Counted from the first letter of the stretch, positions 52,771 through 60,857 are shown. The stretch: 64,000 nt of DNA from Rhodobacter sp. (GCA_027489175.1 JAIYAE010000014.1:248001-312000), one strand, 5' to 3'. Translations and numbers: made by a program. The notes: generated by a model not told the origin, from the sequence alone.

Positions 52771-54633
52771 ATGACAGAGCTCAGCGCCCTTAACGTTAAG
52801 ATCACCGGCGATGCTGACGGGTTGAATGCCGCGCTGAATACCGCGCAAAGGGGCGTGCAGACCTTCCAGAAGTCTGCGGAATCGTCGGCCAAGGTGTTTG
52901 AGCGTGCGTTCGCGCAAAGCGAAAAGTCTGTCGACCAGCTGCGCCGCGCCATCGACCCGGTCTATGCAAGTTCCAAGCGGTACGAGTCTGCGGTCGACAC
53001 ACTGGACGCGGCGCTGAAGCAAGGCACGATCACTCAGGCCGCCCATGCGCGGATGCTGGATCAGGCCAGCGCGACCTATCTGAGGGCGCAGAACGCGGCG
53101 GGGGCGATGGGGCAGCGCCTTGGCTTCCTCGGCAGCATGACAGACCAGGCCCGGGGCAAGATCCAGCAGGTCGGCTTCCAGGTGCAGGACTTCGCGGTTC
53201 AGGTCGGCGCGGGCACGTCGGCCACGCAAGCCTTCGCGCAACAGTTTCCGCAGCTGGCTGGTGCGTTCGGGCCTCTGGGCGTCGCCCTTGGCACGGTCGC
53301 GGCAATCCTTGTTCCGATCGCTGGCTACTTCCTGACTGCGGCCGCCAATTCCGACACCTTGACCGCGGCGGCGCAACGCCAGAAGACAGCGATTGAGGGG
53401 CTGACACAGGCAGCTGAAGCCCTTCGCCTTGAGCGCGAAATGGTTTCATCCGGCGCAAGCACCGTCGACGAGCAGCGCGGGCTTGAGGAACTGAACAGGC
53501 TGACGAAGGAGCGGGCGCTTCTGCAGCAGCAGGTGAATTCGTTCCAGAAGGCCGGGCGCCAAGCGCAGGCCGAGGAAGCAAAAGCGAAACTGTATCTGCT
53601 TGACCTGGATATCAAGATTGTGGAGGCCAAGCTGCGCACGCTGGCCTCCGAAGAGCAGATGGCCCCGGCAGTCGAGCGGAACAAGCAGGCGGCTGAAAAC
53701 TTCAAGGCAGTGCAAGACGCTATCGCTGCGGCCGACATAAGCGGCCCTTGGAACGCAGCCATTGGCGCGATCCAGAGGGCAATCAACAAGCAGAACGAAT
53801 ACCGGGCAGCGATGGCTGCAGCCATGGGCGCGAACGGTGGGGCGGGCCCGGGCCGAGGCGCTTCCCCGGGTGGGCCGCTGGTCGGATCGCCAGACCTTGC
53901 CGCCCTGCAGGCCGGTGGCGGCGTGATGCGGCCCATGCCTCCGGTTTCCGCCGCCGCCGGTGGTGGCGGGGGCGGCGGCGGTGGTGGCGGCGCAAGCGAG
54001 ATCGACAGCCTGCGTGCGTCGCTGATGACCAAAGAAGAGGTCGAGCTGGAATCCTACACCCGCCGGCAAGAGGCGCTGAAGATGGCCCTCGAACAGCGGA
54101 TGCTGACCGAGGACGAGTTCCGCAAAATGTCGGAAGACGCGCAGCGCCAGCACGCCGAAAAGATGACTCAGATCGACGTGTGGCGCTACGGCACGGCGCT
54201 GGACAAGGCGGGCGCTTTCTTCGGCGGCATGGCCGACGCGATGCAGGGCGGAAACGAGCGCATGGCTGCGATCGGGAAGAAGTTCGGCGCGGTAGAGGCT
54301 CTGATCAACGCCTGGCGGGCCTACAACCAGACGCTGGCCGATCCGTCCCTGCCGTTCTTCGCCAAGTTCGCCGCCGGGGCCAAGGTACTGGCCGCGGGCA
54401 TGGGCGCAGTGAACGCGATCAAGGGCGGCGGTGGCGGTGGGGGCCGATCCGGTGGTGCGGTCGCGGCCAACTCAACAGCCGCGCCGCAGCAGCAGGTTCA
54501 AACATTCAACTTCAACATCCAGAACGATCCGTTTGGGATTGGCCCCCGACTGGCGCGATCGATGGCAGAACAACTAAATGAAGCCAGCCGCAACGGGGTT
54601 AGCCTTCGCGCAACCGTCAACAACGCTGCATGA
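52771..54633 (+). CDS. Phage tail tape-measure-like protein
   Basis: A 620-residue protein. The N-terminus (ALNVKITGDADGLNAALNTA) matches the usual start of tape-measure proteins, followed by long coiled-coil helices and a hydrophobic segment around residues 167-195 (FPQLAGAFGPLGVALGTVAA). Glycine-rich linkers occur near 405 and 560. The C-terminus has FNFNIQNDPFGIGPRLARSM. It is short compared with many tape-measure proteins. No tail tube, chaperone or baseplate genes flank it, so it may be a leftover or have another role in the element. Confidence 0.85.
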   Translation: MTELSALNVKITGDADGLNAALNTAQRGVQTFQKSAESSAKVFERAFAQSEKSVDQLRRAIDPVYASSKRYESAVDTLDAALKQGTITQAAHARMLDQASATYLRAQNAAGAMGQRLGFLGSMTDQARGKIQQVGFQVQDFAVQVGAGTSATQAFAQQFPQLAGAFGPLGVALGTVAAILVPIAGYFLTAAANSDTLTAAAQRQKTAIEGLTQAAEALRLEREMVSSGASTVDEQRGLEELNRLTKERALLQQQVNSFQKAGRQAQAEEAKAKLYLLDLDIKIVEAKLRTLASEEQMAPAVERNKQAAENFKAVQDAIAAADISGPWNAAIGAIQRAINKQNEYRAAMAAAMGANGGAGPGRGASPGGPLVGSPDLAALQAGGGVMRPMPPVSAAAGGGGGGGGGGGASEIDSLRASLMTKEEVELESYTRRQEALKMALEQRMLTEDEFRKMSEDAQRQHAEKMTQIDVWRYGTALDKAGAFFGGMADAMQGGNERMAAIGKKFGAVEALINAWRAYNQTLADPSLPFFAKFAAGAKVLAAGMGAVNAIKGGGGGGGRSGGAVAANSTAAPQQQVQTFNFNIQNDPFGIGPRLARSMAEQLNEASRNGVSLRATVNNAA

Positions 54634-54696
54634 AGCCTCTACCAGGCGTCGCGAAATGGTGTGATCGTTCGGAAAGCATGGTTTCTTGAGGGGCAA

Positions 54697-54939
54697 ATGA
54701 CCGATTTCACCGAACGTCAAAGCATGATCGTCGCCCAGCACTGGGAAACTGCCCTAAAGGCATGCGTTGCAGATGGGGTGCCCGTGGATTTCGCATTGAG
54801 GACGCTGGCGGAATGCAGCTACGGCGGACTTAAGGGCGTGGCGGGCAGCGAAGCGAGCAAGAAGGAAATCCTTCGCATTCGCGACGACATTTGGGCGGAA
54901 CTTACGCTTCTTGCTGACAGGTGCGGGCCAGCGCAATGA
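54697..54939 (+). CDS. Small hypothetical protein
   Basis: An 80-residue acidic helical protein (MTDFTERQSMIVAQHWETAL, then DFALRTLAECSYGGLKGVAG). The ATG at 54697 follows GAGGGGCAA, a good binding site, in preference to an earlier in-frame ATT/ATG-type start at 54661. No family is recognised. It follows the tape-measure gene by 63 bases. Confidence 0.6.
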   Translation: MTDFTERQSMIVAQHWETALKACVADGVPVDFALRTLAECSYGGLKGVAGSEASKKEILRIRDDIWAELTLLADRCGPAQ

Positions 54940-54985
54940 GGCACAGTTAGGGTTGATTCCAGCGCCTGCGCCCTACCTAAGCGGC

Positions 54986-55171
54986 ATGCGCACATGGCCC
55001 CATACCGTTCCCCCAGACCTTCGCCGTCGCCTTGATGAAGCACTATCCTTTCGCAATCATGGCGCACCTGAGGTCTGGGGCGCGGTGCGCGACTGGCTGG
55101 AAGCGCATGACGTGCCGGTGCCGGACGGGATGGCCGTTGCCGCGCCGATCGAGGGGGCGCAGCGCGATTAG
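54986..55171 (+). CDS. Small hypothetical protein
   Basis: A 61-residue protein (MRTWPHTVPPDLRRRLDEAL, then SFRNHGAPEVWGAVRDWLEA). The composition is reasonable for a gene but the binding site is weak and the frame is open further upstream to 54911. It ends overlapping the stop of the convergent HEPN-type gene by four bases. Of moderate reliability. Confidence 0.45.
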   Translation: MRTWPHTVPPDLRRRLDEALSFRNHGAPEVWGAVRDWLEAHDVPVPDGMAVAAPIEGAQRD

Positions 55172-55695
55172 TAGCCTGTACGAGACCTGGTGCGTCGGTT
55201 GCGCAGTACGGCTTTCAATGTGTCGCGGATGTATACTGTTTCACGGAGCAAGTGGTCCACATCCTCGACCGCCAAATCTATCTGTCTCATCGAAAATGTC
55301 TGGTCTACGAACTGCCACACAGGCCCCGACTGACTTGGCCTCTGAAAATAGTGTTCAACCTCCAGTTTCCCCTTCGGAGTGAGATACCATGCGCCGTGAG
55401 CAGCAGTGTTTCGATTTTCACGCCCCACGTCGACTCTCTCCACGACGGCAGAAAGGCGAATAGCCAAGGGCGGCGGAATTTTTCCGATTGCTGACCGAAC
55501 GGCGTCGATAAGCTTAACGGTCACCTTCTTTATCTTTAAGTAGTGCCTGCGATCAAAATCGTCGTCCGGATCTTGGCCATCTGCTATCTGGACAATTTCC
55601 CAAAGCGCGAGTTCCACATGGGCGCAACTCTGGATGTAAATCCCCTGTTTAAGCAGGAACTCAGCGGGGAGCATGTCTTCAACTAGTCGCTTCAT
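55168..55695 (-). CDS. HEPN-type putative ribonuclease (toxin candidate)
   Basis: A 175-residue mostly helical protein. It carries RNTAAH at residues 95-100, the R-x4-H signature (with Asn after Arg) of HEPN ribonucleases, placed at the start of a helix as in that superfamily. The first part (FLLKQGIYIQSCAHVELALWE) is a likely packing helix. Its ATG overlaps the stop of the upstream Xre-like gene in ATGA form, so the two are co-translated. The layout fits a toxin-antitoxin or abortive-infection pair. GC content looks lower than in the core genes. Confidence 0.72.
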   Translation of the reverse strand: MKRLVEDMLPAEFLLKQGIYIQSCAHVELALWEIVQIADGQDPDDDFDRRHYLKIKKVTVKLIDAVRSAIGKIPPPLAIRLSAVVERVDVGRENRNTAAHGAWYLTPKGKLEVEHYFQRPSQSGPVWQFVDQTFSMRQIDLAVEDVDHLLRETVYIRDTLKAVLRNRRTRSRTGY

Positions 55696-55979
55696 CCGAT
55701 ATCTTCAGTGTACGGTGCAGAGTCTACGCTAATAGGATCCTTCCTTAGCGCCACGCCAGGCCCGTTCCCGTTCTCTGGCAGGAAGATGACGCCTGCAGAC
55801 TCAAGGGTTGAGCGAAGTAGGGCCTGTGTGGCAGCCGACGGTGCAGACTGCCCAGAGCCTTCCGCACGTTTCACTGTCATTGAACTCACACCTGCGTGCT
55901 GCGCCAGCATCGCTTGTGACCAGTTGATCAGGGCGCGACCGGCCCTGATTTGCGCAGATGTAGATTTCTCTTGTTCCAA
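55692..55979 (-). CDS. Xre-like helix-turn-helix regulator (antitoxin candidate)
   Basis: A 95-residue DNA-binding protein with a short Cro/C1-type helix-turn-helix (SAQIRAGRALINWSQAMLAQ, then HAGVSSMTVKRAEG) and a C-terminal VIFLPENGNGPGVAL strand. This arrangement is typical of small phage and antitoxin repressors. I start at a TTG at 55979 (MEQEKSTS); the frame is open further upstream to 56132, but those residues look non-coding and cover the operators. It is followed by the HEPN gene and likely represses its own operon through the GTTC-N7-GAAC sites. Confidence 0.75.
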   Translation of the reverse strand: MEQEKSTSAQIRAGRALINWSQAMLAQHAGVSSMTVKRAEGSGQSAPSAATQALLRSTLESAGVIFLPENGNGPGVALRKDPISVDSAPYTEDIG

Positions 55980-56011
55980 AATAGAACACGCCCTATGTTC
56001 CCTTATGGAAC
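55973..56011. promoter_or_regulatory. Paired GTTC-N7-GAAC operators between divergent genes
   Basis: Two palindromes, 55973-55987 and 55997-56011, both fit GTTC-N7-GAAC, and their centres are 24 bp apart. They overlap the start of the Xre-like gene and lie 38 bases upstream of the small plus-strand gene. This is where an autorepressor would sit. The pattern differs from the direct GTTC-N7-GTTC LexA box of alphaproteobacteria, so SOS control is not implied. Confidence 0.65.
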
Positions 56012-56048
56012 AGTATTCGTGTTCGCAACTCCAAACAAGAGGAAAGCC

Positions 56049-56288
56049 ATGACCCAGTGTATCGAACCTGAGCCGATCTATTCCAATGGTCGCAAGTTGG
56101 GGCCGGAAGACAAGGCAATGCAGCTGCGGCAACTTGCGCTGATCGGCCTGGCAGCCAGCGACAGCAACATGAACCTTTTACACATTGACGACGCTTTCCC
56201 GGCGCTTTTCGAGGTCATGCACCGGCTGGCTAGCGAAGTAGAGGAAGAGATCACCGAGATGCAGAGGATTGCCAAGCTGGTGGCCTAA
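56049..56288 (+). CDS. Small hypothetical protein next to attR
   Basis: A 79-residue acidic protein (MTQCIEPEPIYSNGRKLGPE, then MQLRQLALIGLAASDSNMNL) ending in a glutamate-rich helix. AGAGGAAAG precedes the ATG at 56049. It is divergent from the regulator/HEPN pair and shares their operators, so it is probably under the same control. No family recognised. A terminator follows. Confidence 0.65.
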   Translation: MTQCIEPEPIYSNGRKLGPEDKAMQLRQLALIGLAASDSNMNLLHIDDAFPALFEVMHRLASEVEEEITEMQRIAKLVA

Positions 56289-56345
56289 GGGATTGCAGTG
56301 CAGACGGGGAATTTTCCTCCAGGCGCAGGGCTTACATGCCGGGCC

Positions 56346-56364
56346 GTTCCCCCGGTGTTCCCCC
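56346..56364. promoter_or_regulatory. Integrase arm-type sites, right end
   Basis: GTTCCCCC occurs at 56346-56353 and 56357-56364, 11 bp apart start to start, matching the pair near the left end (12 bp apart). They lie about 50 bases inside attR. Confidence 0.6.
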
Positions 56365-56373
56365 GAAAATAAT

Positions 56374-56409
56374 AGGGCCTCAGCTATTACTAGCTAAGGC
56401 CCTGTTTTT
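56374..56409 (+). terminator. Rho-independent terminator before attR
   Basis: AGGGCCT pairs with AGGCCCT, with an inner AGCT/AGCT stem, and GTTTTT follows. It would end transcription from the small gene at 56049. On the minus strand it lies just past the tRNA-Asn 3' end. Confidence 0.85.
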
Positions 56410-56410
56410 A

Positions 56411-56458
56411 TTGGCTCCGGCGGTAGGGATCGAACCTACGACCAATTGATTAACAGTC
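56411..56458. repeat. attR: 48-bp direct repeat inside tRNA-Asn
   Basis: Identical to 46326-46373. Here the repeat is part of a complete tRNA-Asn gene, so the element carries the sequence that restores the tRNA after insertion. Confidence 0.93.
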
Positions 56459-56486
56459 AACTGCTCTACCGCTGAGCTACGCCGGA
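56412..56486 (-). tRNA. tRNA-Asn (anticodon GTT)
   Basis: On the minus strand the acceptor stem TCCGGCG pairs with CGCCGGA, followed by G and encoded CCA. The anticodon loop CTGTTAA gives GTT at 56452-56454, the D-arm is GCTCAGCGGTAGAGC and the T-loop is TTCGATC. Intact. It is the insertion site of the element at its left. Confidence 0.97.
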
Positions 56487-56555
56487 ACACGGGGGCCGTA
56501 TAGCAAGCCCATCTGGGGGCGTAAAGGGGCAAACGCCGGGAAAATGCGGGGGCGG

Positions 56556-57425
56556 TCAAAGCCGCGAAAAACGGGCGTCGGGATGCAGGGCAGGGCTTGC
56601 TGCAACCCGGTTTCTGGACGCCAGATCAATAAGATGCGCCAGGACGTTCCGCTCAGCCGCGGGGAGGAGGCTTGCGGGAACATCATGGTAGATCCGTCGG
56701 GTCAGGGGCGGGATATGGTCAGGGCCCTGGCCCAGCTGATCCAGGATCGCCGCCTCACGCGCGCGGCGGTGGGTGACAAGCTCGGCCAGGCGGGCGGCGG
56801 GGTCTGCGACCTCTGGCCCATGGCCGGGATGGAAACGCTGCCAGTCCCGTTCCTGCAACCGGGCGAGAGAGGCCATGTAGTCACCCATGTCGCCATCCGG
56901 CGGGGCGACGATGCTGGTGGCCCAGCCCATCACATGGTCGCCCGAAAACAGCGTCTGGCCAAGCGCCAGACAGAGATGGCCGCCGAGATGGCCGGGGGTG
57001 TGGTGGGCGACAAGTTCCCAATCCGGGCCGGAAAGGGTCTGACCGTCGGCAAGAAGGCAGGTTGGCTGAAAGACGAGATCCAGCCCCTCGCCCGCTGGGG
57101 GCAGGTGCGGGGCAAGTGCGGCCATCTGGGCCGATCGACCGGCATGGGCGGCGCCGAAGGCATGCACCGGCGCGCCGGTCAGGGCTGCAAGGCGGGGGGC
57201 AAGGGCGGAATGGTCAAGATGCGCATGCGTCACCAGGATATGACTGATCCGCTGGCCGGGGCCGACGGCCGCCTGGATTGCCGCCAGATGGTCGGGCAGG
57301 TCGGGACCGGGGTCGATCACGGCAAGGTCGGTCGCGCCCACCAGATAGGTGTTCGTCCCGGCCCCAGTCAGGGCCGAGGGGTTGGGGGCCGTCAGGCAGC
57401 GCAGCGGCGGGTCGCCGACGCTCAT
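56556..57425 (-). CDS. MBL-fold metallo-hydrolase
   Basis: A 289-residue metallo-beta-lactamase-fold hydrolase of the LACTB2/glyoxalase II-like group. The zinc motif is LVTHAHLDHSALAPRL near residue 65; further ligands lie in HHTPGHLGGH and LFSGDHVMGW. The C-terminal part (RRIYHDVPASLLPAAERNVL) is the helical extension seen in that group. The substrate is unknown. I start at 57425 (MSVGDPPLRC); an in-frame ATG 15 bases upstream is possible. It is divergent from the EnvZ-like kinase. Confidence 0.9.
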   Translation of the reverse strand: MSVGDPPLRCLTAPNPSALTGAGTNTYLVGATDLAVIDPGPDLPDHLAAIQAAVGPGQRISHILVTHAHLDHSALAPRLAALTGAPVHAFGAAHAGRSAQMAALAPHLPPAGEGLDLVFQPTCLLADGQTLSGPDWELVAHHTPGHLGGHLCLALGQTLFSGDHVMGWATSIVAPPDGDMGDYMASLARLQERDWQRFHPGHGPEVADPAARLAELVTHRRAREAAILDQLGQGPDHIPPLTRRIYHDVPASLLPAAERNVLAHLIDLASRNRVAASPALHPDARFSRL

Positions 57426-57484
57426 CGCGGGGCAGGGCACTGTGCCCTTCCCTTGCCAGGGTGCGGCGCGTAAGCTGATCCGTG

Positions 57485-58798
57485 ATGTCGATCCTGCAAC
57501 GTGTTCTTCCCCGAAGTCTTTACGGCCGCGCGGCGCTGATCCTGATCGTGCCTGTCGTGGCGATCCAGCTTGTCGTCTCCACCGCCTTCATCCAGCGCCA
57601 CTATGAAGGCGTCACCCGGCAGATGACGCAAGGGGTGGCGATCGATCTGGGCTTCATTCTGCAGGAAGTCGCGGCGGCAGACACGGTCGAGGCGGTCCGG
57701 TCCGACGTCTTTCGCCTGGCCGAGGCCCTGGCCGTCACGCTGACGCTGCCCGCCGGGCCGGACGCGCCCACGGCAGACCAGATCGCCGCGCTGGACCTTT
57801 CCGGTCGGGTGATCGTCGAGACGCTGCATGACCAGCTGCCCGCGTTGGTGGCCGCGGACGTCACCGATGAAGAGCGGATCGTGTCTTTGCGCTTTGACAC
57901 ACGGCACGGGCCGCTGCAGGCAGACCTGAGCCGGCGGCGGATGTCGGCGACCAATCCGCATCAGCTTTTGGTGCTGATGATCTTCACCTCGATCCTGATG
58001 ACGGTGATCGCTTACATGTTCCTGCGCAACCAGTTGCGCCCCATCACCAAACTGGCCCGCGCGGCCGAGGATTTCGGCAAAGGCCGCAACGTGCCCTACC
58101 GGCCGCGTGGCGCGCTTGAGGTGCGGGCTGCAGGGCGGGCGTTCCTCGACATGCGGGCGCGGATAGACCGGCAGATTGAACAGCGGACACTGATGCTGTC
58201 CGGCGTCAGCCATGATCTGCGCACGCCCTTGACCCGGCTGCGCCTTGGCCTGTCACTGATGCCCGAGGATGCCGAGGTGGCCGCCCTGCAGACCGACGTG
58301 ATCCAGATGGAGCGGATGGTGGACGAATTCCTTGCCTTCGTGCGGGGCGATGCGATGGAAGGCTCGGCCCCCACGGACGCTGTGGCGCTGGTGCAAGGCG
58401 TGGTCGCGAAAGCCGGGGACGGCGTGCGGCTGGCCGAGGTGACGGGCCGGGCTGAACCGGTGGAAATGCGGCCGCAGGCAGTGGAACGCGCGGTGCAGAA
58501 CCTGGTGTCGAATGCGCAGCGCTATGGCACTGTGGTTGAGGTGCGGCTGGAGTTTCTGGACCGCAGTCTGCGGATCAGCGTTGAAGACAATGGCCCCGGC
58601 ATCCCCGAAGATCAGCGGGACGAGGCGCTGCGCCCCTTTACCCGGCTGGAGCAATCCCGCGATCCAAACCGTGGCGGCGGGGTGGGGCTGGGGCTATCAA
58701 TTGCGTCTGACATTGCCCTCAGCCATGGAGGGACGCTGCGGCTGACGCGGTCTGACCGGCTTGGCGGTCTGCGGGCCGATCTGATGATCGCCCGCTAA
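57485..58798 (+). CDS. Sensor histidine kinase, EnvZ type
   Basis: A 437-residue membrane kinase. Membrane helices at about residues 14-34 and 160-180 enclose a periplasmic domain, then a HAMP domain (RNQLRPITKLARAAEDFG), an H-box LSGVSHDLRTPLTRLRL with the phospho-His near 237, an N-box RAVQNLVSNAQRYG and a G2 box GGGVGLGLSIASDIA. It resembles EnvZ. No response regulator is adjacent in this window, so its partner must be elsewhere. I use the ATG at 57485; a GTG lies one codon earlier. Confidence 0.9.
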   Translation: MSILQRVLPRSLYGRAALILIVPVVAIQLVVSTAFIQRHYEGVTRQMTQGVAIDLGFILQEVAAADTVEAVRSDVFRLAEALAVTLTLPAGPDAPTADQIAALDLSGRVIVETLHDQLPALVAADVTDEERIVSLRFDTRHGPLQADLSRRRMSATNPHQLLVLMIFTSILMTVIAYMFLRNQLRPITKLARAAEDFGKGRNVPYRPRGALEVRAAGRAFLDMRARIDRQIEQRTLMLSGVSHDLRTPLTRLRLGLSLMPEDAEVAALQTDVIQMERMVDEFLAFVRGDAMEGSAPTDAVALVQGVVAKAGDGVRLAEVTGRAEPVEMRPQAVERAVQNLVSNAQRYGTVVEVRLEFLDRSLRISVEDNGPGIPEDQRDEALRPFTRLEQSRDPNRGGGVGLGLSIASDIALSHGGTLRLTRSDRLGGLRADLMIAR

Positions 58799-58817
58799 GC
58801 GGTCATCGCCCAGACCC

Positions 58818-59297
58818 CTAGCGCCCGGCGCCCACCACCAAAATCCAGTGCAGCTTGCTGTCCGGGGCAGGGCTGACGGCAATGCCGATCCCAACCTCAC
58901 GCGCCTTGCGCAGAAGGATGTTGTCGCGGTGTTTGGGGGAATTCATCCACCACTGCACCGCCCGCGTCCCGGATCCAAAGCCGCGCCCGGTGTTTTCGGC
59001 GGCGGTGCGGAACGCATAGCCCACCTTGCGCAGCCGGGTTTTCAGCGTGCCACCATCCGACGAGGTATGGCTGATCGACTGCCGCTTGGCATTGTCGCAG
59101 GCATGGCCCTGCGCGGCCTTGGTCAGCTTGGCCGAGATTCGAAGCGGGGCCAGCCCTTGCGCCTTGCGTTCGGCGTTGAGGTTGGTCAGCACCTCGGTCT
59201 GCAGCGCCTTGGCATTGCCGGGAATGTCACAAGCAAAGGCCGGAGCGACCAGAGCGAGGCAGAAGAAAAGAACCGTCAGGGTTGTGTATAGTGGCAT
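58818..59297 (-). CDS. CAP/SCP-domain exported protein
   Basis: A 159-residue exported protein. A signal peptide (MPLYTTLTVLFFCLALVAPA) precedes a CAP domain: LTNLNAERKAQGLAPLRIS, a conserved His in SISHTSSDGGTLKTRL, AENTGRGFGSGTRAVQWWM with its Glu, and WMNSPKHRDNILL with the second His. Function in bacteria is not established. Convergent with the EnvZ-like gene and divergent from the CDP-alcohol phosphatidyltransferase gene. Confidence 0.9.
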   Translation of the reverse strand: MPLYTTLTVLFFCLALVAPAFACDIPGNAKALQTEVLTNLNAERKAQGLAPLRISAKLTKAAQGHACDNAKRQSISHTSSDGGTLKTRLRKVGYAFRTAAENTGRGFGSGTRAVQWWMNSPKHRDNILLRKAREVGIGIAVSPAPDSKLHWILVVGAGR

Positions 59298-59474
59298 CGC
59301 GCTCTCGTATCAGGAGTTACACCTGTGATCCCACAGCAGTTGGGCCGAAATCTGGCGCAATGGTGGGGAAGTAGTGAAACATGGGCAGCGCCAAGCATGT
59401 CAATCCGGCATCGGAAACGTGACTTTCCATGTCAGCCCGCCCCGGCGACAATATGCCGACGAGTAGGAGAAAAG

Positions 59475-60104
59475 ATGCTGGACGGGCTGATCCGCGGGGT
59501 GATCGATCCCCCGATGAACCGCAGTGGGCGGTGGCTGGCGGCGCGGGGGGCGTCAGCCAACTCGGTGACGTTCACCGGGCTTGGCCTTGGGCTTTTGGCG
59601 GCGGGGCTACTGGCCTTCGGGCTTTCGGGGCTTGTGGTCGTCCTGCCGCTTCTGGCCAGCCGTCTGGCCGATGGGTTGGACGGGGCCGTGGCACGGGCAT
59701 CCGGCAAGACGGATTTCGGCGGCTATCTGGACATCGTCTGCGACTTTGCCTTTTACGCCGCGATCCCTCTGGCCTTCGTCCTGCGCGACCCCGTATCCAA
59801 CGGTGCCGCGGGGGCGTTTCTGCTTTTGACCTTCTACGTCAACGGCGCCACCTTTCTGGGTTATGCCATCCTTGCCGCCAAGCGCGGGATGGAGACCTCA
59901 AGCCGCGGGGAAAAGTCGCTTTACTTCACCGCGGGCCTTTTGGAAGGCAGCGAGACGATCGGCTTTTTCGTCCTTCTCGCACTCCTGCCAGGGGTTTTTG
60001 TTCCGGCTGCCTGGATTTTCGGCAGCCTCTGTCTGGTGACGGCCTTTGCGCGGGTGCTGCTGGCGTGGCGGGTGTTCGGCCGAGACGGAAGCGCCGGGCG
60101 CTGA
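59475..60104 (+). CDS. CDP-alcohol phosphatidyltransferase family protein
   Basis: A 209-residue membrane enzyme that transfers a phosphatidyl group from a CDP-alcohol in phospholipid synthesis. The family signature DG-x2-AR-x8-G-x3-D-x3-D is visible as DGLDGAVARASGKTD followed by FGGYLDIVCD. Several membrane helices follow. The exact alcohol acceptor is not known. I chose the ATG at 59475, preceded by TAGGAGAAAAG; the open frame begins at 59325 but the extra part is not family-like. Confidence 0.9.
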   Translation: MLDGLIRGVIDPPMNRSGRWLAARGASANSVTFTGLGLGLLAAGLLAFGLSGLVVVLPLLASRLADGLDGAVARASGKTDFGGYLDIVCDFAFYAAIPLAFVLRDPVSNGAAGAFLLLTFYVNGATFLGYAILAAKRGMETSSRGEKSLYFTAGLLEGSETIGFFVLLALLPGVFVPAAWIFGSLCLVTAFARVLLAWRVFGRDGSAGR

Positions 60105-60216
60105 AAGCCCTTGGGTTGAATTCGCGCGACCCGCCCTTGCAGCCCCCGTTCCGCCCCACTAAGACTCTGGCAATACTCCGGCGATATTCCTCGCGAGATA
60201 CCGAAGGCAGGCACCG

Positions 60217-60849
60217 ATGCGCGATCCCGTTGACCACTACATGAACACCCTCGTCCCGATGGTCGTCGAACAGACCAGCCGGGGTGAGCGGGCCTATGAC
60301 ATCTTCAGCCGCATGCTGAAAGAGCGGATCATTTTCCTTGGCGGCCCGGTGCATGATGGCATGTCCAGCCTGATCTGCGCGCAGCTTCTGTTCCTTGAAT
60401 CGGAAAACCCGAGCAAGGAAATCAGCATGTACATCAACTCGCCCGGGGGCGTGGTGACGAGCGGTTTGTCGATCTACGACACGATGCAATACATCAAGCC
60501 GAAGGTCAGCACGCTGGTCATCGGGCAGGCGGCCTCAATGGGCTCGCTTCTGTTGACCGCCGGGCATCCCGGCATGCGCTTCAGCTTGCCGAACTCTCGG
60601 GTAATGGTTCACCAGCCTTCGGGCGGCTATCAGGGGCAGGCGACGGACATCATGATCCACGCCCGCGAAACCGAAAAGCTGAAGCGCCGGTTGAACGAGA
60701 TTTACGTCAAGCACACCGGCAACACCTATGAGGTGGTTGAGGCCGCGCTGGAGCGGGACAATTTCATGTCCGCCGAAGATGCAAAGGAATGGGGGCTGAT
60801 CGACAGCATCCTGGAAAGCCGTGGCAAGGCGGAAGACACGGTTGTTTAA
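60217..60849 (+). CDS. clpP: ATP-dependent Clp protease proteolytic subunit
   Basis: A 210-residue serine protease that forms the barrel of the Clp protease with ClpX. The catalytic Ser is in [14 protein letters not shown], the His in [14 protein letters not shown] and the Asp in [15 protein letters not shown]. The N-terminal processing region ([19 protein letters not shown]) fits. A hairpin terminator lies between it and clpX, though the two are on one strand and probably partly co-transcribed. Confidence 0.97.
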   Translation: MRDPVDHYMNTLVPMVVEQTSRGERAYDIFSRMLKERIIFLGGPVHDGMSSLICAQLLFLESENPSKEISMYINSPGGVVTSGLSIYDTMQYIKPKVSTLVIGQAASMGSLLLTAGHPGMRFSLPNSRVMVHQPSGGYQGQATDIMIHARETEKLKRRLNEIYVKHTGNTYEVVEAALERDNFMSAEDAKEWGLIDSILESRGKAEDTVV

Positions 60850-60857
60850 GGGCGTGT

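Larger units (their letters stand above)
46326..56458. mobile_element. 10.1-kb integrated element in tRNA-Asn (deleted prophage or phage-satellite-like island)
   Basis: It is bounded by perfect 48-bp direct repeats, has a tyrosine integrase next to attL and an intact tRNA rebuilt at attR. Gene order: integrase, unknown, AlpA-like, primase-helicase, iteron array, unknown, HTH, capsid, tape measure, two small genes; then on the minus strand a HEPN-type gene and Xre-like regulator, and a small plus-strand gene. Terminase, portal, tail tube, and lysis genes are absent. Outside the repeats the host genes look ordinary, so the limits are well supported. Confidence 0.9.

Noticed and set aside
55973-56011. 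GTTC-N7 sites taken as LexA (SOS) boxes
   Set aside because: The alphaproteobacterial box is a direct repeat GTTC-N7-GTTC; here the second half is inverted, GAAC.
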